Assembly: GCA_965204715.1 (NCBI GenBank)
Contig: OZ242009.1
Location: 372,001 to 436,000, forward strand
Reading direction: 5' to 3'
DNA from: CATOSP01 sp965204715
GTDB taxonomy: Bacteria; Chloroflexota; Dehalococcoidia; Lucifugimonadales; UBA3495
Length of the DNA: 64,000 nucleotides
Under the pieces are notes generated by a model, which was given only the letters and a program-made list of their open reading frames with translations, was not told where the DNA came from and did no database searches. Shown piece by piece: positions 35,965-44,800 of the stretch. Position numbers and translations under genes: made by a program. Every line of letters begins with the position of its first letter. The first letter of the stretch is position 1.

Positions 35965-37401
35965 TTGACACGCCCCTCAACATCCCGCTCCAGGACCTCC
36001 CGCACTGCCGAACGGGACAAGGCCGTCTTCTACTGCCAGGACTGCGGGCATGAAAGCCCCCGGTGGAACGGGTTCTGCCCGTCACCCGCCTGCGGCTCCC
36101 AACGCCCACTGGTGGAAGCCCCGTCCGGGTCCCGGGCTGGGGCAGTCTACACCGGCTGGCGCAGCGCCGAGCCCGAGCCGCTACAGGAGCTTTCCGCCCT
36201 TGATGCCGGCAGCCAGCCGCGGATAGCCCTGCCCTGCCAGGAGCTCAACCGCGTCCTGGGAGGCGGGATCGTTCCCGGCTCCGTGGTGCTCCTGGCAGGC
36301 GAGCCGGGCATCGGCAAGTCCACCCTGATGCTCCAGATCGCCCAGCACATGTCCGCCCGGGGGGAGAAGGTGCTGTACCTCAGCGGCGAGGAATCTCCGC
36401 AGCAGATCAAGCTCCGCGCCCAACGCCTGGATTTCCCCGGCAACCAGGTGTTCCTGCTTTCCGAGACCGACGTTGACCTGGCGGTGCAGCACATGGAGGC
36501 TATGCAGCCGGCCCTGGCCATCGTGGACTCCATTCAGACCCTCTACAGCCGTGACGTCCCGTCAGGGCCGGGCAGCGTCGTCCAGATACGGGAGGCGGGA
36601 CTGCGGCTGATGAGATGGGCCAAGGCACGCCACGTCCCGGTGCTGGTCGCGGGACACGTGACCAAGGACGGCAACGCCGCCGGGCCGCGAGTCCTTGAGC
36701 ACATGGTAGACGTGGTAACTTACCTGGAGACCCAGGAGTCGGGGGCCCTCCGCACTCTGCACAGCGTCAAGAACAGGTTCGGCTCCACCAACGAGGTAGG
36801 CGTCTTCGAGATGACGGCCCAGGGACTGGCCGAGGTGTCCGACCCATCCCACTCCTTGCTGGCCCAACGCTATGATGGCGCAGTCGGCGCGGCCCTGGCC
36901 CCGGTCATGGAAGGCAGCCGCCCCCTGCTCATCGAGATTCAGGCCCTCACTTCCCCGTCCCAACTGCCAGTGCCGCGAAGGGTGGCCAACGGGGTGGACC
37001 ACAACCGGCTGCTGATGCTTGCCGCAGTCGCCAGCCGGCGAGCATCCTTGGAACTGTCAGGGCAGGACATCATCGTTAACGTCGCCGGAGGCTTGAGAAT
37101 CAACGACCCTACGGTTGACCTGGCGCTGGTCCTGGCTATGGCGTCCAGCTTCCACAACCGCCCCCTGGACCCCAGAATGGTGGCATTCGGCGAGGTCGGG
37201 TTGAGCGGCGAGTTGCGTTCCGTTTCGCAGGCGCAGCGCAGGGTCCTGGAGGCCCGCAGGCTGGGCTTGGAACGCTGCATCCTGCCCGAGACCGCTGGGG
37301 AGGACGGTCTGAGAGTTGAGGGGATGCGCTTGGAGTTCGTAAGGACGGTGCGGCAGGCAATCAGGATGGCGCTGGGCGGCTCCAGGGGGGAAACGGACTA
37401 G
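35965..37401 (+). CDS. radA: DNA repair protein RadA
   Basis: 478 residues from TTG 35965; AGGAGGG eight bases upstream supports this unusual start. Zinc finger FYCQDCGHESPRWNGFCPSP with a C-x2-C and a later C-x4-type pair, RecA-like ATPase with Walker A GEPGIGKSTLM, the RadA-specific KNRFGSTNEVGVFEM motif, and a Lon-protease-like carboxy-terminal domain (DIIVNVAGGLRINDPTVDLA). Helps branch migration in recombination repair. A 20-residue leader rich in Arg/Ser precedes the finger. Overlaps the convergent TPR gene by four bases. Confidence 0.96.
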   Translation: MTRPSTSRSRTSRTAERDKAVFYCQDCGHESPRWNGFCPSPACGSQRPLVEAPSGSRAGAVYTGWRSAEPEPLQELSALDAGSQPRIALPCQELNRVLGGGIVPGSVVLLAGEPGIGKSTLMLQIAQHMSARGEKVLYLSGEESPQQIKLRAQRLDFPGNQVFLLSETDVDLAVQHMEAMQPALAIVDSIQTLYSRDVPSGPGSVVQIREAGLRLMRWAKARHVPVLVAGHVTKDGNAAGPRVLEHMVDVVTYLETQESGALRTLHSVKNRFGSTNEVGVFEMTAQGLAEVSDPSHSLLAQRYDGAVGAALAPVMEGSRPLLIEIQALTSPSQLPVPRRVANGVDHNRLLMLAAVASRRASLELSGQDIIVNVAGGLRINDPTVDLALVLAMASSFHNRPLDPRMVAFGEVGLSGELRSVSQAQRRVLEARRLGLERCILPETAGEDGLRVEGMRLEFVRTVRQAIRMALGGSRGETD

Positions 37402-38642
37402 TCTGGGAGAGGAACATCAAATCCGAAGGCGATGGCCGTATGGCCCAAGCCGTAGTAGCGCTGCGGACAGTTGAGATCAAACTCTATGGACTCGTTGAAA
37501 GCAACAAAAGCCATTTCGTTTTCCCCCTGAAACTCAAATGCGCACCCCCTAAGGAGGTGCGCCCGCGAGCAGAGGTTTAATTCTATAGCACGGTCGAAAT
37601 CGGCAACAGCCAGAGCGTACTCTTCATGCACCAGATGAAATATTCCCCTATTGACGTACGCTGGCACAACGTTCGGGTCTATCTCTAAGCACTGATTGAT
37701 ATCAGCGAGTGCGAGTTCGTATTGGCTGCTTTGCAAATGCGCCGCCCCTCGGTCACTATAGGCTAGGGCAAAGTCTGGGTACATTTCAATAACTTGACCA
37801 AAATCAGCAATGGCCTGAATGTAGCCCTTCTGGATCGCAAAGGCCCTTTCCGGGTTACAGTACGCAACTGCAATAGTTGGATCCAACTCAATTGACCTAC
37901 TGTAGTCAGCTATGGCTCGTAGGTATTGCCCTTGGTACTTATGTGCATTTCCCCGGTTGGCGTATGTTGATGCTGAATAATAACCTAGCTCTATTGCCTT
38001 ACCATAATCTGCTATTGCCTGGGCGTATTCCTCCAGCCTGTAATGAGCATCACCCCTGAACTGGTAGACCCCGTAGGTAATGACATCTTCATAAGCCAAA
38101 TCTATACACTTGCTAAATTCAGCAATGGCTAGGTCATACTCCCATCGATCATAATGTATTAACCCCCGCTCCCAGTAGGCTCTCGCAAGAGTGGGGTCTA
38201 ACTCTAGGCTATTATTGTAATTGAGTAAAGCCTGTTCATAATTACCGAGAACAACATAAATCTGCGCCAGGAAGGCATACGCATCCGCGTAATACGGGTC
38301 CAATTCTATTGCCCGACTGTAGTCGGCAATAGCCATGTCATACATCCTCCAGCCAAAATAAACTACTCCCCGATTGACGTAGGTTACCGCTTCGGAAGGT
38401 TCTAGTTCTATGGCTCGGCAATAGTCAGCCAAAGCAAGGGACAGTTGCCCTCGTATTGTGAGAACCAGTCCCCGGCCTCGATAGGCTGATCCGAGAGTGG
38501 AATCTAAGTCTATGGCTTGGTTGAATTGAGCCAGAGCTTCGTCGTAATTCTCGATCTCCCAGTAGCTGAAGCCCCGGTTGTTGTAGAACATCGCGGTGCG
38601 AGGGATCGGTTCGTTAGATGGCGTAAGACAGTCTGCTTCCAT
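37398..38642 (-). CDS. Tetratricopeptide-repeat protein
   Basis: 414 residues made almost wholly of about eleven 34-residue TPR units, e.g. AYRGRGLVLTIRGQLSLALA, then ADYSRAIELDPYYADAY. The consensus is (A/Y)-x2-RG-x3-x4-Y-x2-A-x2-D(F/Y)-x-(R/Q)-A-I-(E/D)-L-(D/N). No signal peptide or catalytic domain. Protein-protein scaffold of unknown partner. Clearly less GC-rich than neighbours, with many A/T third positions, which suggests different origin or expression level. It ends four bases inside radA. Confidence 0.92.
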   Translation of the reverse strand: MEADCLTPSNEPIPRTAMFYNNRGFSYWEIENYDEALAQFNQAIDLDSTLGSAYRGRGLVLTIRGQLSLALADYCRAIELEPSEAVTYVNRGVVYFGWRMYDMAIADYSRAIELDPYYADAYAFLAQIYVVLGNYEQALLNYNNSLELDPTLARAYWERGLIHYDRWEYDLAIAEFSKCIDLAYEDVITYGVYQFRGDAHYRLEEYAQAIADYGKAIELGYYSASTYANRGNAHKYQGQYLRAIADYSRSIELDPTIAVAYCNPERAFAIQKGYIQAIADFGQVIEMYPDFALAYSDRGAAHLQSSQYELALADINQCLEIDPNVVPAYVNRGIFHLVHEEYALAVADFDRAIELNLCSRAHLLRGCAFEFQGENEMAFVAFNESIEFDLNCPQRYYGLGHTAIAFGFDVPLPD

Positions 38643-38655
38643 TGGTTTTCGTCCT

Positions 38656-39039
38656 TCACTGGCCTGATTCCTCCACCATATCTACAACCCTTCGGACAAA
38701 AAGCTCAACCAAGGGCCGATCGGTTTCCAGGTCTTCATCCTCGATAAAGTCGCGGTAGAAGTTGGCGTGAAACTTGTGGGCCAGGGCAAGTCCCATAGCC
38801 AGGGAAGGGTCGTTGTATTCTTCGGTTAACCTGCTGACTGCCGCCTTCCTGTCCCTGTACTTGCTGGATGGCCATCCTCGCTTCATGGCTATGGCCGTGA
38901 CAGCGTGAGACGCCGCGCCCCATAGCTTCTCCGAACCCTGTAGGTTCTCCCCGGCAGCGAACTCCTGTTCCGCATGGTCAAGGAACTGTAGGGCGGTACG
39001 GGCGTGTTGTTCCGGGGCCATTTGCGGCTTAGTCGTCAT
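38656..39039 (-). CDS. PaREP1/HEPN-like small helical protein
   Basis: 127 residues, all-helical pattern. HARTALQFLDHAEQEFAAGE followed by NLQGSEKLWGAASHAVTAIA is the signature shared with the genes at 63358 and, more distantly, 46897. The SEKLWGAA block is reminiscent of the PaREP1 family, which has a HEPN-like helical bundle. Function unknown; HEPN proteins often pair with a nucleotidyltransferase, but none is here. Lies 14 bases downstream of nothing on its own strand except the following TPR gene, with which it may be co-transcribed. Confidence 0.75.
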   Translation of the reverse strand: MTTKPQMAPEQHARTALQFLDHAEQEFAAGENLQGSEKLWGAASHAVTAIAMKRGWPSSKYRDRKAAVSRLTEEYNDPSLAMGLALAHKFHANFYRDFIEDEDLETDRPLVELFVRRVVDMVEESGQ

Positions 39040-39059
39040 GGTTGGGCCAATGCGGAAGG

Positions 39060-39524
39060 TCAGGAATCGGCGGCAGGTTCTCCTACCGGGGCGGCGTGTT
39101 CGTGGGTGAACTCGTGGTCCTCGCAGGCTACCCAGCGGGACCCGTCCTCATAGACCTCCTTCTTCCAGATGGGCACCGTTTCCTTCAGCCAGTCCACGGC
39201 CTTGTGGCAAGCCAGAAAGGCTTCCTTCCGGTGCGGCGACGCGACGGCCACCACCAAGCTTATCTCCCCGATGTCAACGCGGCCTATCCGGTGGGAGATG
39301 GCCATGTCCTCGATGCCGAACTCCGCCAGCAACCCCTGTCGTACCTTCTCCAGTTCCTTGACTGCCATCTCTTCAAAGGCTTCGTACTCCAGGGTCACGA
39401 CCCGTTTGCCCTCAAAGTTGTCGCGGGTCGTGCCCAGGAACGTGACCACCGCGCCGTTGGAGTCCCGCATTACCTTGCGGGTCACCTGCTCCGGGTCGAG
39501 GGGACTGGTGGTAATCTCGATCAT
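39060..39524 (-). CDS. moaE: Molybdopterin synthase catalytic subunit MoaE
   Basis: 154 residues from ATG 39524. MIEITTSPLDPEQVTRKVMR, GAVVTFLGTTRDNFEGKRV, LEYEAFEEMAVKELEKVRQ, AISHRIGRVDIGEISLVVAV and the end WKKEVYEDGSRWV are the MoaE core including the Lys of the active site. Takes sulfur from MoaD to make the molybdopterin dithiolene. A longer frame to 39647 is open but would overlap moaD and the family II repeat. Serves cofactor supply for enzymes such as the Mo-hydroxylase at 13787. Confidence 0.93.
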   Translation of the reverse strand: MIEITTSPLDPEQVTRKVMRDSNGAVVTFLGTTRDNFEGKRVVTLEYEAFEEMAVKELEKVRQGLLAEFGIEDMAISHRIGRVDIGEISLVVAVASPHRKEAFLACHKAVDWLKETVPIWKKEVYEDGSRWVACEDHEFTHEHAAPVGEPAADS

Positions 39525-39579
39525 CTGCAATGCTGGTCCTCCACGGCCGCCCCGGCCCTGCGCCTGGTCAATCGTAAAA

Positions 39580-39606
39580 ACGATGCGTGGGGCGGCGTTC
39601 TCAGTA
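39580..39606. repeat. Dispersed repeat family II, terminal block only
   Basis: GATGCGTGGGGCGGCGTTCT then CAGTAT, equal to the end block of the copies at 4219 and 51787. It fills the 80-base space between moaD and moaE. Confidence 0.5.
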
Positions 39607-39852
39607 TCATCCTCCGCTGACCGGCGGGATGAGGCACACATCGTCACCCGGCCGCAGCGCCTGCTCCGGTTCCGCGTACTCGGCGTTCACCGCCACCACG
39701 ATCTTGACCTCCGGCGGGGCCAGCCGCGGGAAACGCTGACGAACAGCATCGGTCAGACTCGTCACCGTAGCGCCGTCGGGAAGCTCCATAGCCAGACTGC
39801 TCAGACCGGCCCGTTCCCGGTAGAGGGCAAAGAATCTAACGGTTATCTCCAT
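39607..39852 (-). CDS. moaD: Molybdopterin synthase sulfur-carrier subunit MoaD
   Basis: 81 residues from ATG 39852 (MEITVRFFALYRERAGLSSL); an upstream start at 39870 would add six residues. Ubiquitin-like beta-grasp protein: VRQRFPRL, VAVNAEYAEPEQALRPGDDV, and the diagnostic carboxy-terminal PPVSGG, whose Gly-Gly end is thiocarboxylated. Upstream of moaE on the same strand. Confidence 0.93.
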   Translation of the reverse strand: MEITVRFFALYRERAGLSSLAMELPDGATVTSLTDAVRQRFPRLAPPEVKIVVAVNAEYAEPEQALRPGDDVCLIPPVSGG

Positions 39853-39943
39853 GCGCCAATTATCGCACAAGCGGAAGGTCAGTGACAGGACTACGTGAGG
39901 GTAGCGTTCCGTTTTGGGTGTTCGGCCAACCGTCCGCGGTCGC

Positions 39944-39975
39944 GTGGATTACCGCTTTCGCGGCAATGACGGTGG
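39944..39975. repeat. Dispersed palindromic repeat family I, copy
   Basis: GTGGATTACCGCTTTCGCGG followed by CAATGACGGTGG, a slightly decayed copy. Located between moaD and the RACE-type gene; the remainder of that 160-base gap shows no gene. Confidence 0.6.
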
Positions 39976-40014
39976 GGGACGGTGATTTTCTATAAAAAAG
40001 ACTTTGAAATGGGC

Positions 40015-41634
40015 CTATATGGTACGGGGCATGGGCTTGAACATGCAGCCCTCAACGAAAATATCAAAGAAGTCAGGCGTGGTCTCCAATTCCACGTGTT
40101 CGATGCGGCGGGCCATCTCCTCGGCCCCCCGGCGCATTTCCACCGACAGCAGCATCATGGCCGCCCCTTCCAGGGAAGCGTTGCCCACTTTAACTATCTT
40201 ATCCGGGGGCAGATTGGCGATGAAGCCTATGTCAACGGCATGCTCAACGTTCAGGTAGTTGGCAAACCCGCCCGCCAGGTACAGCCGATCTATGTTGTCC
40301 GGAGCGACGCCGTAGCTGCGCAGGAGTATGTACTGCCCGGCGAAGTTGGCCGACTTGGCCTGGGCCAGGGCGCTGATGTCGGCGCGGGAAATGTCCATCC
40401 CCTTGTCCGGTGCGAATGGGTAGCTGCCCGCTCCTCCATCCAGCACGCCCAACTCACTCATCATGCCCGCATGCTTCAGACCCGCCAACAAGTCCACCAA
40501 CCCCGACCCGCAGATACCCTGGGCGTCAGCGCCGCCGATGGTCCGGTATGACACCCCATCGCCGCGCACATCCACCGACTCTATGGCCCCATCATATCCG
40601 GGCATCCCATAGGACACCTGCCCGCCCTCGAAGGCGGGACCAGCCGGGCAGGAAGCGGCAATCATCCGGTGGCGGTTTCCGACCACGACCTCTGTGTTGG
40701 TGCCCACGTCCACCAGCATGGCCACGTCGTCCGAGATACCCATGCCCACGGTCAGCAGGTCGGCGGCCACGTCCGCACCGACGTGGCTGCCGATTAGCGG
40801 TCCGCCGTAGACGCGGGCGTCGGGAAAGACTCGCAACCCCAACTCTCCGGCGCGGCGGCTCAACGCCGTGGTCTCGCGCAGGCCAAGCTCAACGTCCGTC
40901 TCGGTGGTCGAGCGGTACGGCTTCTCGCCGATGGGCTGCACGTCCAACCCGAAGAAGAGGTCCCGCATGGTCGAGTTCCCCACCACCACGACCTCGTAGA
41001 CCAGCCGCCGGTGGATGCCGGTGCGCCGCGCCAGGCCGCCAATCTCGAAGTTGAGGGCCGAAAGGATAACCTGCTGCAACTCCCCGGCGAATGGCCCCCC
41101 ATCGTAGGAAATGCGGTGCATGACGTCGCTTCCGCCGAACCGCTGCGGGTTCTCAAATGACGCCGTGGCCGCCACCTCGCCGCGCTCCAGGTCCACCAGG
41201 TTCATGGCCACTGTGGTCGTTCCTACATCGATGGCCAAGCCGAAAATTCCGCCCCGGTAGCGGTCAATCCTCCGGCCATCCAAATAGACCCCATCAACGC
41301 CACGGGAAACAGCAGGGCATATAGGATAGTCACGGCGGACGGACTCGGTGAGGATACGGGGTTGTCGGCGCAGCACGGCGAACTCCACCGCAGCATCCGC
41401 ATCCTCGATTACGGTCTGGCAAGCCAGCCGGTAGTTGCCGCCCAGAAAGGCTTCGGCCCCGGTCAACGGGCTGAGTGCCTCCATCCCCCGGCGAATCTCA
41501 ACGATGCACTCGTGGCAGTCCCCGTTCCTGCCGCAGGAGGTGGGGACTCGCACCTTCAGGTCGTCAGCATAGTCAAAGACGGTCCGGCCGCGGAGAAGCT
41601 CGAGTTCGCGTCCGCCGTGGTACAGGGGAGACAT
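40015..41634 (-). CDS. RACE-type protein: 2Fe-2S ferredoxin domain plus ASKHA ATPase (corrinoid activation)
   Basis: 539 residues. The amino-terminal 90 hold a plant-type 2Fe-2S cluster site: SCGRNGDCHECIVEI (C-x5-C-x2-C) with the fourth Cys in RLACQT. The middle and carboxy-terminal parts are the actin-like ATPase (DUF4445/ASKHA) fold: LAIDVGTTTVAMNLVDLERG, GNSTMRDLFFGLDVQPI, MLVDVGTNTEVVVGNRHR and GSGLVDLLAGLKHAG. Such proteins reduce the cob(II)alamin of corrinoid methyltransferase systems back to the active Co(I) state using ATP. No methyltransferase or corrinoid protein gene adjoins. Alone in its transcription unit. Confidence 0.88.
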   Translation of the reverse strand: MSPLYHGGRELELLRGRTVFDYADDLKVRVPTSCGRNGDCHECIVEIRRGMEALSPLTGAEAFLGGNYRLACQTVIEDADAAVEFAVLRRQPRILTESVRRDYPICPAVSRGVDGVYLDGRRIDRYRGGIFGLAIDVGTTTVAMNLVDLERGEVAATASFENPQRFGGSDVMHRISYDGGPFAGELQQVILSALNFEIGGLARRTGIHRRLVYEVVVVGNSTMRDLFFGLDVQPIGEKPYRSTTETDVELGLRETTALSRRAGELGLRVFPDARVYGGPLIGSHVGADVAADLLTVGMGISDDVAMLVDVGTNTEVVVGNRHRMIAASCPAGPAFEGGQVSYGMPGYDGAIESVDVRGDGVSYRTIGGADAQGICGSGLVDLLAGLKHAGMMSELGVLDGGAGSYPFAPDKGMDISRADISALAQAKSANFAGQYILLRSYGVAPDNIDRLYLAGGFANYLNVEHAVDIGFIANLPPDKIVKVGNASLEGAAMMLLSVEMRRGAEEMARRIEHVELETTPDFFDIFVEGCMFKPMPRTI

Positions 41635-41801
41635 GAGGGGATTTTAGCACGGGCGAGCAGCGGTCAGAGTAGACTGGCGCAATGCCCGGAAACCGGCTGG
41701 TGCCGCAGCGTCGATAAAGGTGTAAACTGTGCTGGATACTTCGTCGGCGCGGCCTCGACCGGGGACCGGCTTCGCCGCAATAACCGCTCCGGGAGGGAAA
41801 G

Positions 41802-43601
41802 ATGGCAACATTTACGACAAGACCAGTGATCATGGGCACCCGCGGCGTGGTGACATCGGGGCATTACCTGGCCACCGCGGCCGGGTTCCGCATCATGGAG
41901 CAGGGAGGGAACGCCATCGACGCCGCGGCCGCCATGTGCTTCTCCATTAACCTGCTGGAACCGGCCAGCAACGGCATCGGCGGCGAGGTGCCCACCCTCA
42001 TATACTCAGCCAGGGACAAGAAAACCTATGCCATAAGCGGCATGGGCAGCGCACCCAAGGCGTTCACCATCGACTGGTGCCGGGAGAACGGCATCGACCT
42101 GATCCCCGGCGACGGCTACCTGCCCGCCTGCGTCCCGGCGGTGGTGGACACCTGGGCCACGGCAGTTGCCCGGTTCGGGACCATGAGCTTCTCCCAGATT
42201 CTCCAGCCGGCCATACACCTGGCGGAGAACGGTTACCCCATGTACCAGCGCCTCCACGACCGGCTCTCCAACGACTGGGAGAAATACACCAAGCTGTACC
42301 CCACCACCGGCGAGGTCTACTTCCCCAATGGGCGGGTGCCGGAAGTGGGCGAGATTTTCCGCAACCCCGAATTCGCCAACGCCCTCAAGGTGATGTGCAA
42401 AGCTGAGGATGAGGCCAGGCACCAGGGCAGGGCTGCCGGTATCCAGGCCGCGCGCGACGCCTTCTACAAAGGGCCGATAGCCGAGCGCATCGCCGAGTTC
42501 ATCGCTGACAACCCGGTGGAAGACGCCAGCGGACAGGCCCATAAGGGCCTGCTGTCCTACGAGGACATGGCCAACTGGCACGCCGACGTGGAGGAACCCG
42601 CGTTGACCGGCTACCGCGGCCTGGAGGTCTACAAGTGCCCGTCCTGGACCCAGGGGCCGGTGTTCCTGCAGCAGCTTGGCATCCTGGAAGGATTCGACAT
42701 CTCCGGCATGGGCCACAACTCCCCCGAGTACCTGCACACCTGGATCGAAACGGCCAAGCTGGCCTTCGCCGACCGGGAAGCCTACTACGGAGACCCCAAC
42801 TTCGACAGCGTACCCCTTGAGACGCTGCTTTCCGAGGAATATGCGTCGGGCCGGCGCAACCTGATCGGGGCGTCGGCATCACTGGAAATGCGCCCCGGCG
42901 ACGCCGGGTACGGCATCCCCAACTTCGACGTTGCCCTGGTGGCCGATGACAACCGCCGCGCCCTGGGCGTAGGGGCACGAGATATCCGGGACCTGGGGCT
43001 GGGCCACGCCCACGTGGGCGACACGACCCACCTGGACGCCGTGGACCGGGAGGGCAACATGGTCGCCGCCACTCCCAGCGGCGGGTGGCTGGGAACGTCG
43101 CCGGTCATCCGGGGCCTGGGGTTCCCCATCGGCACGCGCGGCCAGATGTTCTACCTGAACCCCGACCGGCCCAACGCCCTTGCTCCCGGCAAGCGCCCCC
43201 GGGCAACCCTGACGCCGACCCTGGTGACAAAGAGCGGGGAGCCATACATGGTCTTCGGCACCCCCGGAGGCGATGCCCAGGACCAGTGGACCTTGCAGTT
43301 CTTCATCAACTACGTGGACTTCGGCATGAACCTGCAAGAGGCGCTGGACGCCCCGAGCGTTCATTCGGTCCACTTCCCATCGTCCTTCTACCCCAGGGCC
43401 GCCTACCCCGGACGGATCGTGGCCGAGTCCCGCATACCCGCAGAGGTGACCAACGAACTGGCCAAGCGTGGCCACGAGGTAACAACCACCGGGGCCTGGT
43501 CCAACGGCAAGGTCATGGGCATCCGCTACGACGGCGAGCGCGGCGTAATCCAAGGCGCAGCCGCGCCCAAGGGAGACATCGGCTACGCCATAGGCTGGTA
43601 G
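41802..43601 (+). CDS. Gamma-glutamyltransferase family protein
   Basis: 599 residues. Ntn-hydrolase made as a precursor that cuts itself before a Thr: here HVGDTTHLDAVDREGNMVAA, with Thr408 or Thr409 as nucleophile. Other landmarks are GGNAIDAAAAMCFSINLLEP, SNGIGGE, and GTPGGDAQDQWTLQFFINYV near the end. Transfers or hydrolyses gamma-glutamyl groups, or in related enzymes acyl side chains. No signal peptide is evident, so it would act in the cytoplasm or leave by an unknown route; the closest activity (glutathione-type, acylase-type or other) is not decidable. Confidence 0.9.
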   Translation: MATFTTRPVIMGTRGVVTSGHYLATAAGFRIMEQGGNAIDAAAAMCFSINLLEPASNGIGGEVPTLIYSARDKKTYAISGMGSAPKAFTIDWCRENGIDLIPGDGYLPACVPAVVDTWATAVARFGTMSFSQILQPAIHLAENGYPMYQRLHDRLSNDWEKYTKLYPTTGEVYFPNGRVPEVGEIFRNPEFANALKVMCKAEDEARHQGRAAGIQAARDAFYKGPIAERIAEFIADNPVEDASGQAHKGLLSYEDMANWHADVEEPALTGYRGLEVYKCPSWTQGPVFLQQLGILEGFDISGMGHNSPEYLHTWIETAKLAFADREAYYGDPNFDSVPLETLLSEEYASGRRNLIGASASLEMRPGDAGYGIPNFDVALVADDNRRALGVGARDIRDLGLGHAHVGDTTHLDAVDREGNMVAATPSGGWLGTSPVIRGLGFPIGTRGQMFYLNPDRPNALAPGKRPRATLTPTLVTKSGEPYMVFGTPGGDAQDQWTLQFFINYVDFGMNLQEALDAPSVHSVHFPSSFYPRAAYPGRIVAESRIPAEVTNELAKRGHEVTTTGAWSNGKVMGIRYDGERGVIQGAAAPKGDIGYAIGW

Positions 43602-43629
43602 CCACGGGCCTGAGCCTGTATGGCAGAGC

Positions 43630-43670
43630 ATACACCAGGCCAGAACGCTGGGCGTTCTGGCTTGGTGTAT
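43630..43670. repeat. Near-perfect 19-bp palindromic hairpin
   Basis: ATACACCAGGCCAGAACGC (43630-43648), loop TGG, and GCGTTCTGGCTTGGTGTAT (43652-43670): 19 pairs with one G-U. It begins 29 bases after the gamma-glutamyltransferase stop. It may end transcription in both directions, though no T-run follows (AGGGTCC). It might also be a palindromic mobile-type repeat. Confidence 0.8.
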
Positions 43671-43837
43671 AGGGTCCGACACAAGACGAGACAGAAGCGT
43701 TCCGCCTTGCCTTAGTTCACGATTGCGGTTATAGTTTGACATCATCCCCCTACGGGCCTGCGCCGCAATTTGTGTCTGTAGTGTGTCGCACACCGCAGGT
43801 TGCAGGCGCTTCTATTTGCAAGGGGCGGGGAGAACCT

Positions 43838-44287
43838 ATGTTGACCCAAGAAGAATTGGTGGAACGGCTGAGACATTGGGAGGTGCGAGTCACTCCACAG
43901 CGCCTGGCCATCGCCGAGGCTGTTCTCAACTCTACCGACCACCCGACCGTACAGCAGATACACGAGCGGGTGCGGGACCATTTCCCGTCCATGACCCTTG
44001 CGACCATCTACTCCACCCTCGGCGTCCTCCAGCGCAGCGGGCTGATCCAGGAATTGCCCTTCCAGAAGATGTCCCGTTATGAAGCCAACATGGAGCCTCA
44101 CGTAAACCTGGTCTGCATGAACTGCGAGGAGGTCATCGACACCTACACCGGACAGGACATGGTGGTGCGGCTCAAGAACCGGATTTCCCGCCAGTCCAAC
44201 TTCCAGGTGGCCTGGCAGCGGGTGGACTTCTACGGTTGGTGCCCCCGGTGCACCGCAGAAAAGCGGGAGACTCAGCAGGCGGGGTAG
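43838..44287 (+). CDS. Fur-family transcription regulator
   Basis: 149 residues from ATG 43838 with GGGGAG ahead; a longer frame from 43736 lacks this. Winged helix part VRVTPQRLAIAEAVLNSTDH and TVQQIHERVRDHFPSMTLATIYSTL, then the dimer/metal domain with EPHVNLVCMNCEEV (C-x2-C) and a second C-x2-C in GWCPRCTAEK, the structural zinc site. The regulatory metal site has HVNL and fewer His than classic Fur, so PerR- or Zur-like sensing cannot be separated by eye. It is not obviously in one operon with its neighbours. Confidence 0.93.
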   Translation: MLTQEELVERLRHWEVRVTPQRLAIAEAVLNSTDHPTVQQIHERVRDHFPSMTLATIYSTLGVLQRSGLIQELPFQKMSRYEANMEPHVNLVCMNCEEVIDTYTGQDMVVRLKNRISRQSNFQVAWQRVDFYGWCPRCTAEKRETQQAG

Positions 44288-44412
44288 CCCCGTACCCAAC
44301 AATGCGGGGCAGCACGGTGCTTTATCCCCGCCATCAAACACGGTCAGTCATACACCCCTCATAACCAATGCCGGTCGCTTACCGGCGGCCAATCCCACTG
44401 ACGGACGTAGCC

Positions 44413-44778
44413 ATGATCACGGGCGTTATCGGCATAACTCTCTGGACCGATAATCTGGACGTGATGTTCGACTTCTACCACGACGTGGTGGGACTGCCCC
44501 TCCACGCCAGGCACGACGACTTCATCGCCTTCGAGTTCGGGGGCTTCCGGGAGTTCCGGTTCAACCTGGGTCTGCACGGAAATGTACAGGGAGAGTCCAG
44601 GGACCCATACCGGATCATGGCCAACTTCGGGGTGGACGACATCGACGAGGCTTACCGGCGCATGTCCTCTCACGGCGTGGAGTTCCTCCGGCCCCCGGAG
44701 CAGGAACACTGGGGCGGATGGGTGGCCACGTTCAAGGACCCCGACGGCAACATCCTCCAGCTATTGCAGTTGCCGTAG
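44413..44778 (+). CDS. VOC-superfamily (glyoxalase/dioxygenase-like) protein
   Basis: 121 residues from ATG 44413. The opening MITGVIGITLWTDNLDVMFD and YHDVVGLPLHARHDDFIAFE and the end WGGWVATFKDPDGNILQLLQ give two beta-alpha-beta-beta-beta units. The Glu/His pattern for metal binding is incomplete but present near the end (EHWGGW). Reaction unknown; such proteins include glyoxalases, epimerases and resistance proteins. Confidence 0.85.
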   Translation: MITGVIGITLWTDNLDVMFDFYHDVVGLPLHARHDDFIAFEFGGFREFRFNLGLHGNVQGESRDPYRIMANFGVDDIDEAYRRMSSHGVEFLRPPEQEHWGGWVATFKDPDGNILQLLQLP

Positions 44779-44800
44779 CCGTTTCCGATGTCCGTGCCGG

